Assembly (NCBI GenBank): GCA_900128565.1
Contig: LT636172.1
Coordinates: 1-13,252 of the forward strand
Length of the DNA: 13,252 nucleotides
Direction: 5' to 3'
Source: Stramenopiles sp. TOSAG23-6
Lineage: Eukaryota > Sar
This document shows, piece by piece, positions 1 through 9,000 of this stretch. The translations under genes and the position numbers were made by a program. Each line of letters begins with the position of its first letter. Position 1 is the stretch's first letter. Under the pieces are notes generated by a model. It saw only the letters and a program-made list of their open reading frames with translations. It made no database searches and was not told the origin of the DNA.

Positions 1-2
1 AA

Positions 3-58
3 GTATACGAATATTCTTACTTATCAAAAAGTATACGAATTTTCATACCTAAAAATAC
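3..58 (+). repeat. Imperfect 28-nt direct repeat at the window edge
   Basis: GTATACGAAT starts at both 3 and 31, followed by similar A/T TTC x TAC x TA and A-rich sequence, giving two diverged copies. The second copy (GTATACGAATTTTCATACCTAAAAA) resembles the core of intron 3 (GTACGAAATTTTGTATCTAACAAA). The frame is open, so it may be coding or may be the inside of another family intron. Confidence 0.45.
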
Positions 59-3000
59 TGAAAATACTGAAAATACTGAAAATACTGAAAATAATCTAGC
101 AAAAAATAAAAATACTAAACATATTTCTACTGCTAGTGTCTCTACTAGTACAGAACCAAAAGAAGTTTTCCTATATGATGAGACAGATGAAGAAGCGATG
201 ATGAGAATTGCTCGAGAAACATCTCAACGGCAAAAATCACACAAATCTCTCTACTCGGCTCCACCAATGAGAAAGGAGGAATCTCTTGAAAACTATCGTG
301 CCTTATTGAAATTGGCGCGTGGTTCTGGTTACAAGAGTGAAGAGGAAGGGAAAGAATTGGTATTGTTAAACAATGATTCTGCTTCCTCTAGAGGTGGTGC
401 AATGGCTGGTTGTAAGAAAAAGAATGAAAACAAAATATCAGTCGATTCTAGAAAATTACATTCGAAACAAAAAAATGTAAAGAAATTTACTGATATAAAA
501 GAATCACGAATGACACTGGCAGGTTCTTCGTCATATTCATTTGTTTTGATTAAAGAAACAAACCCAAATGATAAAAAATCATCGAATGAAACTTCAATTG
601 ATAATAAATCTTTTACAATTCGTCCTGCTTATGAGACTTGTGGTAATACATATACATTTGAACACGAAATACCAATAGATAAGTGGGTGTATATAGCATT
701 TGTAGGAGATTTTGGGGACGCTTCGACGTCATCAAGTGGAATATTTTCATCTAACTCATTATCTCAGGGTGTAAAGCCAAAATCTGCAAAGATTTCATTA
801 TTTGTTGATGGGAAAATGTCTGAAGTCCTTAATCTAAAGTCATCTATGCAAAGTATGCTCCCGATGGATTCTATTAGTGCAAAACAAAATGGATTTTGTG
901 GTGATGTTGCAGAAATTCGCTATTGGTCGTCTGCAAAAACTCAATCTGAAATTAAACGATATATGAAAGACCCCGTTCGTAGACAAACACTTCCAATAAA
1001 AAGCCAAATTATTGGTGATGAAATAGATACAATATCATATTTAGGATCTTCCGAATGTTCAAGTGGGTTCAGTTATAATTACGAATTTGGTACTTTACCG
1101 CTAAATCTCCATGCATTTTGGCGTATGTGTGAATACGAAGGCTCCATAATTAAAGATGAAACAGGTAGACACAATCATTGCATTATGCATGGTGTTGAAT
1201 GGATTGGCATACATGCTGATTCACATCCTTGTGCACAACGTCGAATCACACAACGTAAGATTGAAAGTAAATTACATTCATCACCACAGAATGATTTTGA
1301 AAATCCAGATGGAGGAATAGATGGAATACGATACACTGGAGTGTGGTGCCGAGAAGACGCGTCAACTGAAGTTGGTGACGCGTGTGGCATTGAAGAAAGA
1401 ACATCTGTTGTAATTTGGTTTAACGTTGTAAAAGAAATCAAAAGACCTGGAAGTAAATGTGCTATATTCGATGAAATAGTTGTTGGTGAAATTGAATGGC
1501 CTGAGAAGGAAACTGTGGCATTTTTATCAGGTAAACGTCTAAGTGGTAGTAGTAATGTTATCGACCTCACCATTGGAAAAATTCGCACAGGATCTTCAGA
1601 GAGAATGGGTTGGTTAGAAGGCGCCAAACTTTCTTTCAAGACTGATAAAGATGGTACACATATGTTTTGTAATTGGACTACACCTATAATTTTGAAAAGG
1701 CCAAAGTCTGTCGGTCCGAACAAAATTAGGTTTGCTCAAATTGGTAATAGTACCTCTGAAGAGAGTACTATCATACAAAAGTCTTTATATAAGAAACACG
1801 ATATTTCGTTGAGTCCTTCGTGGTGTCGAATAACGTGTAGTAGGGATGTTTTTGGTTATGAAAATTTTCGCAATCACAAGAAAAAAAATCACAACGGAAA
1901 AGTTTTGAATTCTCGGAGTGGTGGGGTTGCAATGCTAGAAATTGGACGTAGTGGATTTATCACAAAGTTCAGCGGGAGAATCGAAGGCGCAGAAGTAAAA
2001 ATTCCAATTTTGGCAAAAGGAATATTTTTTTTGTCAAAAGATGGATTCGGGGGATTTAATGTTGAAGGTGCTTATCAAACGACTCGGTGTGAGGGAGGTT
2101 GGTGGGATAGAAATGCGATGCGTGGATCTATAACTGCATCAGGAAAATTTACAATTGATTCATTTGCACCAAATGTACGTTTTATTTTTTTTTCAAATTC
2201 GGTTTTGTTTTGTACGAAATATCGTACCTAACAAAAAAAAATAAAAATATATTTTTTCACAATACATAGCCGTTCAAAATTAAGTCAGTTATCGGCGATG
2301 TATCCTGTGAGTATTGTGAACATTGATGGCGTTGTAGAAAATGAAGAAGAGAGAAAAAAACAAGAGACAAAACTTTCGAATGCTGTAAAGATAAGCTTAT
2401 CTGGAACTAATGCGAAAGGTCTTACTCGAATTTGGAATTTAGAACTAGGGCCACATGAAAAAATACTCCGAGGTCTCGCCACTCCTTTACATTTTGGTAC
2501 TTGGCTATGGGAATTTCGTATTATTGAAATTCACTCAACTCTTGCTATTGGTGTATGTTCAAGTGGTTTATCAAATGTAAGCATTGCTTTGCAATCTCTT
2601 GGTTCCAATAATTACTCCTGGGCGTTTTTATCTAATGGCGATGTGATGAATAATAGCTCAACATTTTCATATGGTAAATATTGGCAGCTCGGTGATACTG
2701 TTGGTGTTGAATTGGATATGACAAAAGGATCATTGCGTTTCCGCCATAACAATATAGATTTTGGCGTCGCATTTTCTAGTTTACATAAAATTGAAACAAC
2801 CTGTAATGGTTTGATTCCTGCAGTCAATGTATCTATGAAAGGAGATTCAATGCAAATAATTGGACTGAAAGAAGGCGAAGGATTTACAGAATATTATCGT
2901 TCAGGAAAAGACAATGAATCGAAGTTGTGGTTTAGTGGAAACTGGGAGCACGGACATAAACAAGGTAAAGGATTCATGTTTTATTCTGTTACGGGCACAA

Positions 3001-6000
3001 ATTCTGATGTGTCTAGACTTGGTGATATTTTCGTATGGTTAGAATCATCAAAGGATAGCTTTGGCGAGTCGTATACTTGTATATTTGAAAAGTTTGGTAT
3101 GTTAGATTTACTAACAATAGCTTATGTACCAACAGTATGTAAAAGAAGTGAATTTCGAAAACGGCTTTTAAATAGTGGAGTAAAAGTTGAAGATGTTGAT
3201 ATAATTTTGGAGTCTGTGTATGTTTCATATTTTTTCAATTTTTTTATCGAAATGTTTTTTTCATACGTAATTCCCTACCTAACAAATTTTACAAAACAAT
3301 ATTTTTCACAATGTATGTGTGTTCTTTCAACATCTTTTAAAAATTGTGATTCAAGCGCTTGGATTGTCAATACAATTGATGTATGTTTTAATTTTTTTTC
3401 AAATTCGTTTTTTTTTTCGTACGAAATTTTGTATCTAACAAATTTTAGTTTTTTTTTTTTCAAATATTTTTCCAAAAGTCAATAAGGAAGAGGAGACAAA
3501 ATCGAGTATTGTAGAAACCGAATCAAAAATGAAAAATAGTAGTGATTCTAAAAAACATCAATGTTTAGATCACAGAGACTGTGTAGCTGTTTGTATTCGT
3601 GGTAATTTTGTTGCTGGATACTTTCATGGAATTGTGAGTAAAACATTACTTGATGCTAGTAGTCGTGTGATAGGACATCCTACCCTTCACCTTTATGAAC
3701 GAGGCGTTGAGATAAAACAGTTGGGCTATAAAGAGGCGCTACAATCAAATGAGAAGAATATTTTATCAGCATCTTTAGAAGTTCAAGATGTCATTAATTT
3801 TTATCCTAAACTTCGAATTTTAATTGGTAAACAAACTCCAACAGATTATCATTTTGATGCTACATTCCCATGCATGATAACTTCCAGGAGTTTTGAATGT
3901 TCATCCTTGAGTAAATACAATACTGGTATAGCNGAAACTACTGCAAATGGTCTAAAAATTTCAGAGAATGGTTGGTGTGTGGAATGTGTTTCAGGTAATC
4001 AACCATGTGTTGCACTAGGATCTATGGGTATGACGTCAGGAACGCATCAATGGGATGTCCAAATTGTTCAAAGTACCGATATGTTTGTCCGTGTTGGGAT
4101 TGCAAAGTCTTCAAAATTAGGTGGTGGGAGGACGACAAAAATTTTAGGTAAAACTCGTTTTAGTTGGGGATATAGAAATGATGGAAAACAGTTTCATAAT
4201 AATGACAATACTGGATGTGGTCCTTCTTATTCGAATGGTGATGTTATTTCACTTACGTTAGACATGAAGCAAAACACGNTTTCGTTTTTAAAAAATGTAT
4301 GTTTTCATTATTAGTTTTAGTTTTCTCGTACCCTCCTATGATTTCATTTTTTGTAATGTTACAAAAACTAATACATTTGAAAGTTTATATATTTCTCAGA
4401 ANACATGGAGTGGATAGTGGAGTGTTATTTAATTTGGATTCTACCAAAGATGACATCATTGATCAGGAAATATATCCTGCGTTTTCTTTATGCAATAAAG
4501 GCGATAAATTAAGATGGCGTGTTGCTGGTCAGCGTTGGTCGAATGAAATAAATGATTCGTTTAATAAAGAATCTTCTGAAGTAGATTCTAAACAAAATGA
4601 TCAAAACATTTGTCCTTTATTTACACCAGTGATGTCAGGTGATTCAATCGTTCTATCTGATTGTGGAAAAACAGCAAAAAAGGTTGGTATTCTCGATTGG
4701 NATAATAGTACTATTCTTGTGGATAACCAGGGGATAGNAATACCCGANATACTCTCAAATGTTCAGGATTCTAATTATGATTATATTATGGAATCATTTG
4801 CACCATCAAAATCCTATATACGAAGATGGACATTTTCAATGGTCAATTGCAAAAAGGCAACTGTTGGTGTCGTAACAGCATTGTATAACCCAAAGACAGA
4901 TGGATACATTAATTCAACAAAATATGGTTGGGGATATTATCAAGAATCAGGTAATTGCGGTCACGCGAGCCCGGCAACTCAAGTGTACGGGGACCCATTT
5001 AGAGATCCCGGTGATGTTATCGATGTAGAGCTCAATATATTGGAACAGAGCTTGCGATTTTATAAAAATGGAATTGATCAAGGTGTCGCATTTAATGACC
5101 TTCCTAGAGGACAAGTTTTTCATGCTGCTGTATCTTTATATACACCGGAAGATCAGGTCACGTTACTTGGTTGCAGAGATATAATGCCCAAGGAGAGAAC
5201 AGTATGTTTTTCATCATGAATTTCAAATGTACTTATTTTACAAAGAAAATCTCGTACTTAACAAATTTNAAATGTAACATTCTTTTTCACAATATATACT
5301 TCTTCTCATTGTAAATTTGGAAGATCTTTGTGGTCAATAAACATTTGTCATGTTACGAAGAATCCATATTATTATAATATGACTAAGCGATGTTCCACTT
5401 GGATTCGCCCTTGGCATGATGCCTTTATTAAACAATTTTTATCTAATAACGATTCTAGTATTTCATGTAACACCATTGCCAAAAAGGTTTTGAAGTCAAA
5501 GAAGAAATTTCTTTCTTGTCCTTCTGATTTATGTGTTTTGCCAAATGGAATTCTTGTCTTAACTGATACTGGAAATCATAGAATTTGTATAAATAATCCT
5601 TCTAAAGATGAAATATTTATTTTAGCAGGAAGTGGTAAAAAAGGTCACCGTGATGGATCTGGATATNCTGCATTATTTGCTTTTCCTGCAGGTATTTGTT
5701 GCAACAAAGATGGAGATATGTACGTTGTCTATTTACATTTCATTTATTTTTCGTACCTATTCCACTGATTTCAAACTTTTGTAAGATATCTAACATTTTT
5801 TTTCTGAAAATATTTTTCACNATACATTTTCATTGCTGATCAAGATAATCATTGTATTCGCAAAATTTCATTTAATTTAAAAACAAATGTAATTCTAGAT
5901 GAATTGAAAAAAACAAAACAGAAATTCAAAAGAAATTCTATTCCTCAAGTCCAAGTGACAACAATCGCAGGTGTTCCAGGAAATCCAGGATTTACGAATG

Positions 6001-9000
6001 GTGCAGCACTCGTTGAATCAACTTTTAATTATCCTTATGGTTTATGTATTGACTGGGAAGGTTCTATCTTTATTTCAGATTGTAATAATCATGCAATTCG
6101 ACGATTATATGCAGAAGATAAAGGTTCAATATTAAATAGAGTAGAAACATATGCAGGAGGTAAACATGGTTGGAAGGATGGTACATGTTTAGATTCATCA
6201 TTTAATTTTCCAGCAGGTATTGCAGTTCAAATGGATGGAGTAGTATTTGTTGCAGATTCGAATAATCATTGTATCAGACGCATCAATTATAATGATCGAA
6301 TGGTTACTACATATGCAGGTTCAGCATCTTATCCAGATATTATTGATGGACCAAGTTTTGCTGCGCGCTTTAATCATCCAATAATGTTACAATCTTTAAA
6401 AGACGGTTCTTTACTTGTCGCTGATCGTGATAATGCCACTGTACGCTTAGTGCTTCCTTCTAAGCAAGTGATTACAATATTTACTGGAAGTAACTTGAAG
6501 AGTTCTCGTAATGGGTCAAAAGTTTTAACTAGAACAAGGAAAGCTATTGGGGTTGGTAAAAAGGTTTCCATTTCTAAAAAGATTTTTTTTTCTAAACCAA
6601 ATGCAATTGTCATAGATGTGAACAGAGATTGTTTATATGTTGTTGATAGTCAAAAACATTGTGTTTTTTCATTGACTAGGAAAAAAAGATCATCAGNTAG
6701 CGATAAGAATACTACAATTGGACAAGGTGGAGAAATTATTCCAGATAATAGTAATAATAACATTAATAATAATGATGTTGATTCAAATGTATCTGTATAC
6801 ACAGATCAATATGAATCATTGAGTTCAATGTCAGATCGAGCTTTAAAGGAATTATTTAATCCAAAACTACAATTTAGAGCCTCATCTGATCCTCGTATTT
6901 CTGACGCTGGAGTTCGTTTAATAGAAACCTTAATACAAAGAACATCAATGGGTACTGCAGTTAGACATGCAAGAGGACCACGAAATCCATCTAGAGAAGC
7001 TGACTCGAACTTCAATAGAGGACAGTCGCATTCTCGTGGCACAGGATTTCCTAGAATGATATCGTCTCATTTATCACGAGATCCATTGTCAGATGTATCT
7101 ACTCCACCTTCTGGGCATTATGTCCGGGTAAGCAGTGAAGAATCTTCCGCTGATCATGATGCTGCTGTGGCAATAAGGAATGCTAGAAGAGATGAACTTG
7201 CGACAAATCTTTCTAGTCTTGGATTTGGTTTCAGCAAAGAAATGTGTCGGCAAGCGCTCATTCGAAATGCAGATAATCCGGATGCGGCATGTGAATGGAT
7301 GATGATGGGTGGGCCTGAAGTTGATGCAGTTCGTGTTCGCGTAGATATGAAGGAGTCTGCAGATCGTGCAATTCGCGAATCAGCTGAATCTACTGTGAAA
7401 GAATCTGAGACAAAGACCAAAACTGATACTGATACAGAGGAAAATACTGAGACAAAGACCAAATCTGATAATACTGTTACAGAGGAAAATACTGAGACAA
7501 AGACCAAATCTGATAATACTGATGCAAAGCAAAATACAGAGACAAAGACCAAATCTGATAATACTGATGCAAAGGAAAATACAGAGACAAAGACCAAATC
7601 TGATAATAATGTTACAGAGGAAAATACTGAGACAAAGACCAAATCTGATAATACTGATGCAAGGGAAAATACTGAGACAAAGACCAAATCTGATAATACT
7701 GATACAAAGGAAAATACTGAGACAAAGACGGGCGGCGAGACCAAAGCAAATATGACCAACACTGCATCAGACTCATCAATTGAACCAATAATTGCTTCAG
7801 GTAATATGGCATCTACCAGTATTCAGAATCTAGTCACTGAGAATATAGACGACGTATCCTCTGATTTATCGTCAGTTACAGTATCTACTGAACGTGATTT
7901 ACCCTCAGTTACAGTAGCTGCTGAACATGACACTAAAACAAAATCTCCTTCCTCAAACGACCACGAATCTACAGTAATGTTTACTACACCAAACACAAGT
8001 GAAGCATGTACTCCAACCGAATCACCCGTTATATTTTTATATTCACCTGTTGATCAATACTTAAAGGAGCATAGAACATTACCCGCTACCAAGTCAGAAG
8101 CTGGAATACAGTCAACAGAAAATACTATATCGAATAATAATAATGTACAAATTAAAACCAATAACATCGATTTAATATCCTCTGAAAATGTAAAAGTCAA
8201 TAACATCGATTTAATATCCTCTGAAAATGTAAAAGTTAGTGTTGATAATATCACTCGAAAGGCTGTTTCCGCTGCATCCAATTCTAGATCAAATATAGAT
8301 GTTCTGCATCCTTCTCATCTGCCACCTCCTCCATTAATTTTTAAAGGGTACCAAAATATAGAAATGACGAAACATATACCAGACGATTCTCCCGCCGTTC
8401 AATTAATTGACACAAGTGTACATCTTCGAGGAAGCTGTGATATTTCTAGTGAGCCTATGTTTGTTTGGACAAAATCGTTAGGTGGATCTAGCATTGAGAT
8501 ATCAGATGATTTACTGAGCGCGACTTCTCTAAGTTCATCGAGATCAATTGTTCTTGGATCTCGTGGGTTTGATCGGGGGATTCATTATTGGGAAATTAAA
8601 ATTGATAAATGTGATTTTGGTACTGCATTTATTGGTGTTGCTGAAAAAACAGCTAGTTGGCAATTGAGTTCTTGGCGTGATTATGGTTTTGTAAATTACA
8701 GATGTAAATATAATCGTACTGGTGAACATTTATATGGTAAATTTTATAGTGCAGGAGATACTGTTGGTGTTCTACTAGATATGAATAAAGGAACTATATC
8801 ATATACTAAATTGGGCCATGGCATGAGTTTAGGTAGACATGCTTTGATTAATATGGGTGTTGCTGATACTCATATTCGAACTGGAACGTCCAGCAATTCT
8901 TGGAGAAACAAATCTAGACTCTCGTGTAAATTATTTCCGTGTGTTGGTTTTGCACAAGTCGGACACAGAGCCACTTTAAAGAATTGCAATTGGTTGTCAC

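Noticed and set aside
1175-1723. Minus-strand 182-codon open frame
   Set aside because: It overlaps the coding strand of the ligase first exon, has no domain and no intron context; a shadow frame.
2298-5768. Separate plus-strand genes, one per ORF (2298, 3529, 4299, 5328, 5904)
   Set aside because: The open frames join in phase once the six family introns are removed, and two domains (SPRY 2, NHL repeat 2) run across the gaps. Some apparent starts are TTG (5328) or lie inside an intron (4299).
2173-5827. U12-type AT-AC introns
   Set aside because: Sliding the borders by two bases gives AT-AC ends in introns 1, 4 and 6, but not in 2, 3 and 5. The 5' ends lack the long U12 donor consensus (ATATCCTT), and the branch motif is not TTCCTTAAC.
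2175-5827. Ciliate-like internal eliminated sequences removed from DNA
   Set aside because: Lengths and short inverted ends would fit, but GTAYGT donors, branch-like CTAAC and pyrimidine tracts point to splicing, and the copies follow gene direction. Only RNA and somatic DNA data could exclude it fully.
2175-5844. Ordinary GT-AG introns throughout
   Set aside because: Introns 1, 2, 3 and 5 can be forced onto in-frame AGs at uneven distances, but introns 4 and 6 cannot without breaking the frame or deleting a conserved motif. One shared end at AATACAT explains all six. It stays the main alternative for intron 3 and, less so, intron 1.
7154-7762. Minus-strand 202-codon open frame
   Set aside because: It lies opposite the 45-nt coding array, and its Val/Phe/Ser-rich repeats are the mirror of that array. 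No independent coding sign.
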